A stretch of DNA of 64,000 bases from DATLZU01 sp051293835 (GTDB lineage: Bacteria; Nitrospirota; Nitrospiria; Nitrospirales; Nitrospiraceae), in the NCBI GenBank assembly GCA_051293835.1, contig JBPKMA010000013.1:10911-74910 (forward strand), written 5' to 3'. The notes beneath the pieces are model-generated. The model did not search any database. It worked only from the letters and a program-made list of their open reading frames with translations, and was not told where the DNA came from. A program made the position numbers and the translations under genes. Each line of letters starts with the position of its first letter. Within the stretch, counting starts at the first letter, position 1. Positions 25,547 to 33,658 of this stretch are shown here, piece after piece.

Positions 25547-26293
25547 ATGAAGGCGCTCGCTCTAGATGTCGAGTCGAGTCTTAAACGGGCGATCGAGGCG
25601 GTGGATCTGGAGCCGGCCCATAACGCCTATTGGTTGCAGAACGAGTTCCTGCTGCTCGAACACTTCCTGCCGGCGGATCTGGTCGAGGTGTTGATTGCGG
25701 AAGCGAACGATCTCCGTTCCGCTATCCACCGCAATTATGTTCCCGGGCATAAGAAGGGGGGCAGCGTCAGCTTCTATGCGATCCGGGACAAGGCGCCGGT
25801 CATGCTTACGCTGTACCAATCGCCGGCGTTGCGCTTATTTTTGAGCGGTCTGACCGAATCGCGTCTGTTGCTCTGTCCGGAAGACGATCCCCATTCCTGC
25901 GCCCTCTATTTCTATACCGAGCCGGGCGATCATATCGGTTTCCACTACGACACCTCCTATTACAAGGGAAAACGCTACACGGTCTTGATCGGACTGGTGG
26001 AGCGGTCAGCACACTGCCGACTGGTCGCAAGGCTCTATCAGAATCAGCCGGAGCGGGAAATCCGAGAAATGCGGATTGCCATGGAGCCAGGAACCGCGGT
26101 GATCTTCAACGGCGACAAGTTGTGGCACGCGGTGACGCCGTTGGGCAAGGGAGAGGAGCGCATCATCCTCACCCTGCAATACGTCACGAATCAGGAGATG
26201 GGGCCCTTCAAACGGATGTTCTCCAACTTGAAAGACGCCTTCGCCTATTTCGGACCGGCGGTGCTGATGCGGAGCAAACCAGCGAAACAGTGA
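25547..26293 (+). CDS. 2OG-Fe(II) oxygenase-like protein
   Basis: Encodes 248 residues. The facial triad is visible as HxD in GDHIGFHYDTSYY (His about 138, Asp about 140) and a distal His in DKLWHAVTPLGKGEERIILTL, with Arg after it for 2-oxoglutarate. The gap from HxD to the distal His is about 60 residues, normal for the family. GGGAGG lies 6 nt upstream of the ATG. No signal peptide is present, so it acts in the cytoplasm. Substrate unknown; its place after the SUMF1 genes suggests modification of a product of this cluster, which is inference. Confidence 0.7.
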   Translation: MKALALDVESSLKRAIEAVDLEPAHNAYWLQNEFLLLEHFLPADLVEVLIAEANDLRSAIHRNYVPGHKKGGSVSFYAIRDKAPVMLTLYQSPALRLFLSGLTESRLLLCPEDDPHSCALYFYTEPGDHIGFHYDTSYYKGKRYTVLIGLVERSAHCRLVARLYQNQPEREIREMRIAMEPGTAVIFNGDKLWHAVTPLGKGEERIILTLQYVTNQEMGPFKRMFSNLKDAFAYFGPAVLMRSKPAKQ

Positions 26294-26331
26294 CATGATC
26301 GTTGCCACGATGCGGAGAGCAGCTATTGGTC

Positions 26332-26844
26332 ATGGAACGGCAAGTTATTTCGCTGACCGTCAGGATTCCGGAAACCGAGGCGGCGGTGCTCTCCGCGGCC
26401 ATTCCCTTGGCCCATTTGGCGCCTCGTTATCAGCTCATCGAAGCGGAGGGAGTCCCTCGTGCGCACCTGGCGCACTTTCCAGATCTGCCTGCAGAGATCT
26501 ATCAGGCCGCCAGGCTGATCGGCGAAGCGCTCAACCTCCCGCAGGTCAGTGTGACGGTCAATTCGCGATCCGTTGTAAATCTGTCCAAGTTCTTAAGCGT
26601 GCTGCTGTGTTACGCGGAAAGTCTCGGAGAGCAGGACAAGGAGGCCTATTGTTCCCGGCAGGCGGATCGGATCGGTGAAGCGGCGGGCTGTCCCGTGTGG
26701 ACCTGCCATGCGCGCTGTCCATTCATGTGCGCGCGGTGTCTGCAATTGGTCCGCAATGCCGGCGCGCCGCCAGTCGAGGAACAACTCAGGGCGATCGCGG
26801 TGCTGGCTGAGGTGGATTGGTGTCCGAATCTCAAAATAGCATAA
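26332..26844 (+). CDS. Cys-rich protein of unknown function
   Basis: Encodes 170 residues. The N-terminal 110 residues are ordinary and helical. The C-terminus has a dense cysteine cluster: EAAGCPVWTCHARCPFMCAR, then CLQLVRN and a final VDWCPNL, giving a C-x4-C-x3-C-x3-C-x2-C spacing that could bind zinc or an Fe-S cluster. An in-frame TTG at 26302 has no support, so ATG 26332 is used. No signal peptide. I do not recognise the family. It lies 38 nt behind the 2OG oxygenase-like gene and is probably in the same operon. Confidence 0.55.
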   Translation: MERQVISLTVRIPETEAAVLSAAIPLAHLAPRYQLIEAEGVPRAHLAHFPDLPAEIYQAARLIGEALNLPQVSVTVNSRSVVNLSKFLSVLLCYAESLGEQDKEAYCSRQADRIGEAAGCPVWTCHARCPFMCARCLQLVRNAGAPPVEEQLRAIAVLAEVDWCPNLKIA

Positions 26845-26901
26845 CTGACAGCGGCTCGGGGCCGGCCGGGCAATCATGCATCACACAAGAGGAGGTCACG
26901 C

Positions 26902-27606
26902 ATGATCGACGGCAGGCTCAAGGGACTATTATTCAAATCTGTTAGGGTGGTTCTCACGGCTCTGGGTATCGCCCTCACGACGCTTCCGCTGGCGTGGGCG
27001 GAAGAAACCGGCAACATGGTGGTCTTCAAGGGCGGGTTCATGCGGCTTAATAGCGACCGGGGCGGGGAAATTTTTACCGATACTCAAAATGCTCTGGGGG
27101 TTGGGCGGAACGACAATGCCCACGGCTGGTATGTGGGCGCCTGGTTGGACCACGTCCTCACGAAGGACACGTGGGGGATGATGAGTGGCGTCTGGGCCCT
27201 TGGGGAAATCGGGGTACAGTTCAACCGACTGGCGTCGAAGACGGTGACCAGTGCAGTGCCAACCGTCACCGCGCTGGCGGGGACCCCGCTCGGAGGCGGC
27301 ACTACCCCCGCCAAGACGCAGCTCACGATGGTCACCATCGACATCGCTCCGAAGCTCAAGTTCATGGAAGGGAGTAATTTCCGGCCCTGGATTATTCCGG
27401 TGGGACTCGACATCCATGTCATCAGCCCGCCCTCCAACCAAACTGAGTACCTCGATGTGGGTGTCCAGTTCGGAGCCGGCTTCGAATACCGCGTCTGGAA
27501 GGCCTTTCATCTCGGCGCCGATGTCCGCTATCACCTGGCGGCCAACATGACCAATACCGAGAACAGCTATTTCCAAGTCGGACCCTATGTCGGGATTGCG
27601 TTCTGA
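26902..27606 (+). CDS. Outer-membrane beta-barrel-like protein
   Basis: Encodes 234 residues with a signal peptide ending at LAWAEET and alternating beta strands throughout. The last residue is Phe (VGPYVGIAF), the classical outer-membrane insertion signal. The size suits an 8-stranded barrel of the OmpW/PagL-like class. A Thr/Pro-rich insert (TALAGTPLGGGTTPAKTQ) may form an external loop. GAGGAGG lies 7 nt upstream of the ATG. Exact function unknown. Confidence 0.65.
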   Translation: MIDGRLKGLLFKSVRVVLTALGIALTTLPLAWAEETGNMVVFKGGFMRLNSDRGGEIFTDTQNALGVGRNDNAHGWYVGAWLDHVLTKDTWGMMSGVWALGEIGVQFNRLASKTVTSAVPTVTALAGTPLGGGTTPAKTQLTMVTIDIAPKLKFMEGSNFRPWIIPVGLDIHVISPPSNQTEYLDVGVQFGAGFEYRVWKAFHLGADVRYHLAANMTNTENSYFQVGPYVGIAF

Positions 27607-27637
27607 TGAATCAGTCGCGAATAGCTGGTAGTAAGTA

Positions 27638-27671
27638 GCGGATAGCTGCGGATTCGAACAGTTAAGGCCCT
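27638..27671 (+). repeat. Intergenic GCGGATAGCTG...TTAAGGCCCT repeat, copy 2
   Basis: Same two blocks as at 16109-16148, preceded by another GCGAATAGCTGGTA at 27617-27630. It lies just after the outer-membrane protein gene. Confidence 0.45.
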
Positions 27672-27746
27672 GTCATGTCCAACACCTGCCGGCCGATTGC
27701 GACCAGCTTGCTGATGGAAGAGAGGAATGAGCGGTGCCCAGCTTAG

Positions 27747-27784
27747 CGGACAAGGTGGGGCTGTTCTTCCTGTTACCTTGTCCG
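27747..27784 (+). promoter_or_regulatory. 10-bp hairpin upstream of the radical SAM gene
   Basis: CGGACAAGGT (27747-27756) and ACCTTGTCCG (27775-27784) are perfect complements with an 18-nt loop, 57 bp before the radical SAM start. There is no following U-tract, so an operator or RNA leader element is more likely than a terminator. Confidence 0.35.
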
Positions 27785-27841
27785 TCCCCGTCGGTCGGAC
27801 TGGCGAGGAGCTTCTGCGGCTGCTATCTGTTCGCGTAAGCC

Positions 27842-28951
27842 ATGATGCGTCCTCACCCACCGCGTCTGGTCTACTGGGAGCTCACCAAGCGCTGCAATCT
27901 GTGCTGCGCCCACTGCCGGGCGATGCCGGAGGCGGACACCGATCCGCGTGAATTGAACACGCCGGAGGGCTTCCGGCTGATCGATGAACTTGCGTGGATC
28001 GGCCGGCCTCTGCTGGTGCTCACCGGCGGGGAGCCGCTTCTACGGGATGACCTCTTTGTCTTGGCCGGCTATGCCCGGCGTCGCAGCGTGCCCTTGGCCC
28101 TCGCCACGAACGGCACCTTGGTCTCCCGCGCGATGGCCAAGCGGATTGTCGCGGCAGGCTTCAGGCGGGTGTCGATCAGCCTCGACGGGCCTAATGCGGA
28201 GACACACGACGCCTTCCGCCGCGTGGCCGGTGCCTTTGATGCGGCGGTGGATGGATTCATCCATCTCAAGGAACTCGGGATGTCCCTGCAGGTCAACACC
28301 ACCGTGACGTACCATAACCGAGACCAGTTGGAAGCGATCTATGAGCTGGTCCGCAAGCTCGGCGCTGATGCCTGGCACCTGTTCTTGCTGGTCCCCGTCG
28401 GCTGCGGGCTGGAGATCGATGCATCCCTGCAACTGACTCCACGCGACTATGAGGCAGTGTTGTGGTGGATCGACGAGGTGGCCGAACGGGAGACTATGGA
28501 GATCCGCGCCACCTGTGCGCCGCATATCCAGCGCATCCGCCTCCAACGGCAGGCGCTCGCGGCGCGGCATTCGTCGCTCGTGAAACGTGAAGCGGCTGAC
28601 ACAGAAGCCCGAGAGACGTGTCACGAAGCGCGGGTGACGAACCAGACCCGCCGCGGCTGTCTGGCCGGCAGCCGGATCTGCTTCGTCTCACATCGGGGCG
28701 AGGTGTTGCCGTGCGGCTACCTCCCGCTTCAGGCTGGCGATCTGCGGCGACAGAGCTTTGCCCAAGTCTGGGCTGATTCGCCGGTGTTCGCCGAGCTCCG
28801 GGATCCTGAACGCCTCATGGGGAAGTGCGGGCAGTGCGAATACCGGATCGTCTGCGGTGGCTGTCGCGCCCGCGCGTTCGGCCGGACCGGCCACTACCTG
28901 GGCGAAGAGCCGGCCTGCCTCTATCTCCCCCAGCCGACGCTCACCGGATAA
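27842..28951 (+). CDS. Radical SAM/SPASM protein, AhbC/AhbD/NirJ-like
   Basis: Encodes 369 residues. The radical SAM cluster motif is TKRCNLCCAHCRAMPE (Cx3Cx2C), followed by LVLTGGEPLLR for SAM binding. The C-terminal SPASM-type Cys set includes GCLAGSRICFVSHRGEVLPC and KCGQCEYRIVCGGCRARAF, with a last Cys in EEPACLYL. This architecture is closest to the heme-pathway enzymes AhbC, AhbD and NirJ, which modify siroheme-derived intermediates or heme d1 precursors. A peptide-modifying SPASM enzyme cannot be excluded. A 30-residue linker rich in Arg/Glu around residue 240 is atypical. Start: ATG 27842 or 27845. Confidence 0.8.
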   Translation: MMRPHPPRLVYWELTKRCNLCCAHCRAMPEADTDPRELNTPEGFRLIDELAWIGRPLLVLTGGEPLLRDDLFVLAGYARRRSVPLALATNGTLVSRAMAKRIVAAGFRRVSISLDGPNAETHDAFRRVAGAFDAAVDGFIHLKELGMSLQVNTTVTYHNRDQLEAIYELVRKLGADAWHLFLLVPVGCGLEIDASLQLTPRDYEAVLWWIDEVAERETMEIRATCAPHIQRIRLQRQALAARHSSLVKREAADTEARETCHEARVTNQTRRGCLAGSRICFVSHRGEVLPCGYLPLQAGDLRRQSFAQVWADSPVFAELRDPERLMGKCGQCEYRIVCGGCRARAFGRTGHYLGEEPACLYLPQPTLTG

Positions 28952-28979
28952 AGGGAAGCGGCGCAAGCGCCATGACCCG

Positions 28980-30644
28980 ATGGGACCAGTCCCCATGCGG
29001 TTGGCCTCCTATTTGTTCACCAGGCTGTATGAGCTTGGCGCGGCTCATGCTTTCGGGATTCCCGGTGACCTCATCCTGCCAGTGTACACCGAGATAGAGC
29101 ACAGTCCGATCCGACCGATCCTGACCACCCACGAACCCTCCGCCGGATTTGCGGCCGATGCCTATGCCCGTCTCAAAGGGATAGGGCTGGCCATCGGCAC
29201 CTACGGGGCCGGCGCCCTCAACATGGTGAATGCCGTCGCCCAGGCCTATGCCGAGAAATCGCCGATGGTGGTCCTGAGCGGGGCGCCTGCTCTGGCCGGT
29301 CGGAGGCCGGAACTGTTGATCCACCATAAGGTCAGGACCTTCGAGACCCAGCGGCGCATCTACGAACAGCTCACCGCGGCTGCGGTCGCCCTGGAGGACC
29401 CGGCGAGGGCGTCCGCCGACATTGACCGCGTCATCGACGCGGTGCGCCGGGAGAAGCGGCCCGGGTATGTGGAGATCCCCTGCGATCTGGTCGGCGTCGA
29501 TGTCGGCGAGCCGAGCGCGGCCGCTGGTCCGGTCCGAGAACGGGACGAGGCAGCGTTGGCCGAAGCGATGCAGGAGATCACGACCTGCTTGAACCGCAGC
29601 CGCCACCCGGTCATCCTCGCCGGGGTCGAGATTATGCGATTGGGACTCCGAGATCGCCTGATCCAACTCGCCGAGCGGTACGGGCTCCCTGTCTCGACCT
29701 CCTTTATGGGCAAAGCCGTCTTCCCGGAACACCATTCGCAGTTCATCGGAACATATATGGGCGCGGCTGGCCATCCTTATTCGCGTCGGATGGTCGAAGA
29801 GGCCGATTGCCTCCTGATGTTAGGCGCCTGGCTCACCGATACCGAGACCGGCTTGTTCACGAGCGCGATCAAGCGGGAAGCCGTGATTCAAATCCTGGCC
29901 AATGACACCGTGATCAGCCATCATCGCTATGAGGGGGTCGGATTGGTCGACGTGATGACATCGCTGCTTGCGGGAAGAGCGATCGTGCCGCGGACGTTCA
30001 AGAACGAGTATGTGCCCGAGAGGCCGAGCTCGCGCGGAGGCTCGCTGATCGACGACGTCTTTACGGAATTGAGCCGTCTGGACGATCGGCGCTATGTGTT
30101 CACGACCGATGCAGGCGATTGTTTGTTCGGCTCGGTGGAACTCAACGCGGAGCTCATCCTGAATCCGGGCTACTATGCCAGCATGGGCTTCGGCGTGCCG
30201 GCTGCGTTGGGTGCTGGTTTGGCCCTGCCTGACCGCCGGCCGATTGCTCTGGTGGGCGACGGTGGATTCCAGATGACCGGTATGGAGATCGCCACGTTGG
30301 TGCGATACGGGGTGCATGCCGTGGTGATCGTGCTCAATAACCGGGGGTATCGCAGCCTGGAAGCCTTAGGCGCTCCGCCGACCGTGTGCGAGATTCCCTC
30401 GTGGGACTATGTGGCGGTCGCCGAAGCGCTGGGCGCGATCGGCGTGCGCGTGAGCACGCGGACGGGGTTTCGAAGCGCGCTCCATGCCGCCTGTGAGAGG
30501 TCGGGCGTGACGCTCATTGACATCCTGGTCGATCCCGCTGATTGTTCGTCCACACTCGATCGCCTTCGGGCGGCGATCCGCTCGCGGCGCGCGACCGACG
30601 ACGCTATGAGGCACGGTTCAGAATCCACCTGGTCTGGTCGGTAG
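28980..30644 (+). CDS. ThDP-dependent 2-oxoacid decarboxylase-like enzyme
   Basis: Encodes 554 residues. The N-terminal ThDP domain has HAFGIPGDLILPVYTEIEHS and TTHEPSAGFAADAYARLKGI with the catalytic Glu. The C-terminal PP domain has ALVGDGGFQMTGMEIATLVR followed by IVLNNRGY (the GDG...NN magnesium/ThDP motif). Domain order and length match pyruvate/indolepyruvate/phenylpyruvate decarboxylases. The substrate cannot be read from sequence. It begins 28 nt after the radical SAM stop. An in-frame extension into that gene is not credible; ATG 28995 is a second possible start. Confidence 0.82.
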   Translation: MGPVPMRLASYLFTRLYELGAAHAFGIPGDLILPVYTEIEHSPIRPILTTHEPSAGFAADAYARLKGIGLAIGTYGAGALNMVNAVAQAYAEKSPMVVLSGAPALAGRRPELLIHHKVRTFETQRRIYEQLTAAAVALEDPARASADIDRVIDAVRREKRPGYVEIPCDLVGVDVGEPSAAAGPVRERDEAALAEAMQEITTCLNRSRHPVILAGVEIMRLGLRDRLIQLAERYGLPVSTSFMGKAVFPEHHSQFIGTYMGAAGHPYSRRMVEEADCLLMLGAWLTDTETGLFTSAIKREAVIQILANDTVISHHRYEGVGLVDVMTSLLAGRAIVPRTFKNEYVPERPSSRGGSLIDDVFTELSRLDDRRYVFTTDAGDCLFGSVELNAELILNPGYYASMGFGVPAALGAGLALPDRRPIALVGDGGFQMTGMEIATLVRYGVHAVVIVLNNRGYRSLEALGAPPTVCEIPSWDYVAVAEALGAIGVRVSTRTGFRSALHAACERSGVTLIDILVDPADCSSTLDRLRAAIRSRRATDDAMRHGSESTWSGR

Positions 30645-30658
30645 GAAACGGCTGTGTG

Positions 30659-31132
30659 ATGGTGTTGGTGATCTGGCTGCATCTGCTCGCGGCGGTCAGT
30701 TGGATCGGCGGGATGGTGTTCCTTTCCCTTGTGCTGGTGCCGGCGCTCAGGCGTGAAGGCATGTCATCTCAGCGGGCGGCGCTGTTCCGGGTCATCGCCT
30801 TGAGGTTTCGGGCTGTCGTGTGGTTTTCCGTCGCAGTTCTGGTCATCACCGGCCCTATACTGCTGGCGCATCGCAGCCTGTCGTTGCTCGAGCCGAGTCG
30901 GTGGCCCGCCGTGTTGACGGCCAAATTATCCCTTGTCCTGCTCCTCCTCGCGCTGACCAGCGTCCACGATTTCGCGGTTGGGCCCCGCGTCAGTCGCATT
31001 CAGCCGCTTCCGGAATCCGATCGAACGCAAATTGACCGTCTTCTGATCACCTGGTCTCCCTGGCTGGCCCGCTTTTCGCTCGTGCTGGCGCTCGTCATCT
31101 TGTTCCTCGCCGTGGCATTGGTGCGAACGTAA
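30659..31132 (+). CDS. CopD-like four-helix membrane protein
   Basis: Encodes 157 residues with four hydrophobic helices. The first helix has the pattern HLLAAVSWIGGMVFLSLVLV, which places a His and Trp-Ile-Gly-Gly as in CopD/copper-resistance-D and related heme/copper membrane proteins. Other helices carry VLVITGPILLAH and LTSVHDFAVGP. It starts 14 nt after the decarboxylase-like stop. A role in copper or heme handling would suit the copper-rich neighbourhood but is inferred. Confidence 0.6.
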   Translation: MVLVIWLHLLAAVSWIGGMVFLSLVLVPALRREGMSSQRAALFRVIALRFRAVVWFSVAVLVITGPILLAHRSLSLLEPSRWPAVLTAKLSLVLLLLALTSVHDFAVGPRVSRIQPLPESDRTQIDRLLITWSPWLARFSLVLALVILFLAVALVRT

Positions 31133-31188
31133 GCACAGGGTAACGGAGGGCTTGAACCGCGACCCTAAGCCGGGTAGTCTGCTGATCC

Positions 31189-31794
31189 ATGTCCAACGGA
31201 AGTGTGCGCAAAGACCGGATTGCCGGTTTCCTCGCCGAAGACCATGCGCGGCTGGACGATCTGCTCCGCGCCGCCACAGCCGACCCAAGCCATGTCGATC
31301 ATGAGGCCTATGATCGATTCCGTTCCGGGCTGCTTCGTCATATCGGGATGGAGGAAAAAATTCTCTTGCCGGCCATCCAGCGGCTGTGCGGAGGCGCGCC
31401 GCTGCCGATCGCCGCCCAACTGCGGCTCGACCACGGGGCGCTCGCGTCCCTGCTCATGCCCACGCCGACGCTGGCGGTGTTGGCAGCGATCCGCGCCGTT
31501 CTGGCCGCTCACAATCAGCGTGAAGAGGGAGCCGGAGGTCTGTACGAAATGTGCCAGGAACTGGCCGGCGCGGAGGCCGGTGCGATCCTCGCCCGCCTGC
31601 GCGAGGCGCCAGCGGTGGCGGTCATGCCGCATTCCGACAGCCCCGCGGTGATGATGACGGTCCGAAACGCCTGTGCGCGGGCGGGGTACGCGTTCGGCGA
31701 TCCGTCACACTCGAGCGAGCAGCTTACCGCGAATAGCTCAGAGCTATTTGCTGTTCGCCATTCGCGCTTGTCTAGAGAGGGAAGCCGTCGATGA
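31189..31794 (+). CDS. Hemerythrin (HHE) domain protein 1
   Basis: Encodes 201 residues. Candidate diiron ligands lie in FLAEDHARLDDLL, RHIGMEEKILLPAI, LRLDHGALASLL and LAAHNQREEG, spaced as in HHE-domain four-helix bundles. These bind O2 or NO, or store iron. The last roughly 30 residues (SEQLTANSSELFAVRHS) are encoded by a palindromic intergenic-type repeat, so the original C-terminus was probably shorter. The stop overlaps the next ATG by four bases. Confidence 0.75.
   Translation: MSNGSVRKDRIAGFLAEDHARLDDLLRAATADPSHVDHEAYDRFRSGLLRHIGMEEKILLPAIQRLCGGAPLPIAAQLRLDHGALASLLMPTPTLAVLAAIRAVLAAHNQREEGAGGLYEMCQELAGAEAGAILARLREAPAVAVMPHSDSPAVMMTVRNACARAGYAFGDPSHSSEQLTANSSELFAVRHSRLSREGSRR
31729..31751 (+). 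repeat. Palindromic GCGAATAGCTC/GAGCTATTTGC element inside the hemerythrin 3' end
   Basis: GCGAATAGCTC (31729-31739) and GAGCTATTTGC (31741-31751) are complementary except for one base. Related GAATAGC/GCTATTTGC pieces occur in several intergenic gaps of the window, so this looks like a repeat inserted in the end of a coding sequence. Confidence 0.5.
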
Positions 31795-32147
31795 TCCGAG
31801 TTGAACGGGTGTATGACCTCAAACAGCGCGGCGCAGGCGCCTATTTTCTCGTGGACCGGCTTTGGCCGCGCGGCGTGAGAAAGGAAGCCCTGCCCCTCGA
31901 CGGCTGGCTCAAGGATGTGGCGCCCAGCGACAAGCTCCGCACCTGGTTCGCGCACGATCCCAAGAAATGGGCCGAATTTCAACGCCGCTATTTCGCGGAA
32001 CTGGACCGCAACCCCGAGGCCTGGCGTCCACTGCTGGAGGCGGCGCGGTCTGGCACGGTGACGCTGCTATTTGGCGCCAAGGATGTTGAACGCAACAACG
32101 CAGTGGCGCTGAAGTCCTATCTGGACGCAAAGCTGCGGGAGGCATGA
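31791..32147 (+). CDS. DUF488 family protein
   Basis: Encodes 118 residues with the DUF488 hallmarks RVYDLKQRGAGAYFLVDRLW and PRGVRKEALPLDGWLKDVAP, then LRTWFAHDPKKWAEFQRRY and TLLFGAKDVERNNAVALKSY. It is soluble and cytoplasmic. The start overlaps the hemerythrin stop (ATGA), indicating translational coupling. DUF488 proteins often accompany hemerythrin- or stress-related genes; the biochemical function is not established. Confidence 0.85.
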   Translation: MIRVERVYDLKQRGAGAYFLVDRLWPRGVRKEALPLDGWLKDVAPSDKLRTWFAHDPKKWAEFQRRYFAELDRNPEAWRPLLEAARSGTVTLLFGAKDVERNNAVALKSYLDAKLREA

Positions 32148-32339
32148 AATCCGCCGCTTTCGACTCTCCTCAATCCTGTCGCCTTCCGCTACAGCCAGGC
32201 GGTGTGGTGAAGACTTGCTCTGCCCGACGGAAAATGAGTGGGCCCTGCCTCGCACACCCAGTGGAAGGTGCTCGCCTTCCTAAGGGTCAAACTGCCTAAG
32301 GTGGAGCAAGCGACACGGGCCGGCAAGGTGCTCGAAGCC

Positions 32340-32419
32340 CAGGTCCAAGCGGCCCACACCTCCGCCCTCTCACGCTCGAAGACGTGTTCGTCTACCGGGA
32401 GATGGCGCTGGGACGGTAG
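32340..32419 (+). pseudogene. C-terminal remnant of an ABC-2-type ATPase
   Basis: The frame ending at TAG 32417-32419 reads RPLTLEDVFVYREMALGR, the typical end of ABC-2 exporter ATPases (LEDVF motif). Nothing upstream to the DUF488 stop resembles Walker or signature motifs, so nearly all of the ATPase has been deleted. It precedes two broken permeases by 30 nt, as in YbhGFSR-type exporters. Confidence 0.6.
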
Positions 32420-32448
32420 GAGCGGGCAACCGACGATGGAGCGGCCGC

Positions 32449-33640
32449 ATGAACCGTCGGCGAATCGAGGCGGTCGTCTCGAAAGAATGGCGCGAGGTAA
32501 CCCGCGACCGGATGTTTCTGCTCCTGGCGTTTTTGAGGCCGACGCTCTGGATAATCGTGTTCGGGTACGGACTCGTGCTAGATGTGTAAAACATTCCGTT
32601 CGCCGTCGTGGACCCGGATCGCAGCGCCCTCAGCCGCGACTATCTGCATCGCTTCATCGAGTCCGGGTATTTCGACTTTCAAGGGTACGTGGCGGCGAAG
32701 GAGGCGGCGGACGTGTTGCTCCAAAGCGGAAAGGTCCGCGCCGTGATCGTCGTACCGGAGCAATTCCAGGAACGTCTGTCGGCCGGAACGGGCGTCGGCG
32801 TTCAGACGCTGATCGATGGGACGTTTCCGCTGCGGACGGGTATCACGAACGGCTATGTGATCGCGCTCACCGCCGCCTTCATCGAAGAACTGCTCATCAC
32901 GCATCTCGCACGCAGCCGGGCGTTTCCCGCCGGCAGGCGGAGACGTTGGCTCGGCCAATCACGCCCGAGGTGCGCGATCTGTACAACGAAGAGGTGCGGA
33001 GCACCTGGTCAAGTGTGCCGGCCCTCGTGATGGTCGCGCTCATGGTCTTGTCTCCGCTTTTCACCGTGCTCGGTATCGTGCACGAGAAAGAAACCGGGTC
33101 CATCTACAACGTCTCCAGCGCGCCGGTGAGCCGCATCGAGTTTCTGGCTGGCAAGTTGGCGCCGTATGTCCTGATCTCCATCCTCAACGTGATCATCCTA
33201 TGGCTGATGGCCATCCTGATCTTCAAGTGCCGTTCAAAGGGAATCCGGTCTTGTTCCTGGCGGCATCCATGGTGTTCGTGCTCAGCAGTACCGGGAGTGG
33301 CTTAATCGCCTCGCGCCTGGTGCGCACCCAGCAGGCCGCGCTGATCATGACGGTTGTGATGAGCACGGTGCCCACCATCCTGTTTTCCGGCCTGATCTTT
33401 CCGGTTTCCTCCTTGAGCCCGACTTCGCGGGTTCTGGCGCATCTCTTCCCCGGCATGTATGACGCCAACGTCCGTTGGGGCGTGTTCCTCAAAAGGGTTG
33501 GGCTGGAGCTCCTGTGGCGTGACGGGTTGGCCCTGGCGCTTTATGCGACGGTGCTCCGGCTCATTGGCATCGGTTCTTCACGAAGAGACCGCGATCATGA
33601 CGCGTGCCATGCTGTTCAGATCACCGCGGACGCTGACTGA
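32449..33640 (+). pseudogene. Broken ABC-2-type permease 1 (YbhS/YhhJ-like)
   Basis: The ATG at 32449 starts RRIEAVVSKEWREVTRDRMF, followed by LLLAFLRPTLWIIVFGYGL. A TAA at 32587-32589 interrupts the protein in DV*NIPFAVVDPDRSA. The same frame resumes to about 32930, shifts frame through PITPEVRDLYNEEVRSTWSS, KETGSIYNVSSAPVSRIEFL and LISILNVIILWLMAI, and shifts again near 33225 for FKGNPVLFLAASMVF and SGLIFPVSSLSP. Joined together the pieces make a full ABC2_membrane_3 permease, so this is one gene with a nonsense codon and two indels. Confidence 0.8.
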
Positions 33641-33658
33641 TGGCGTCGGTTGGCGGTG

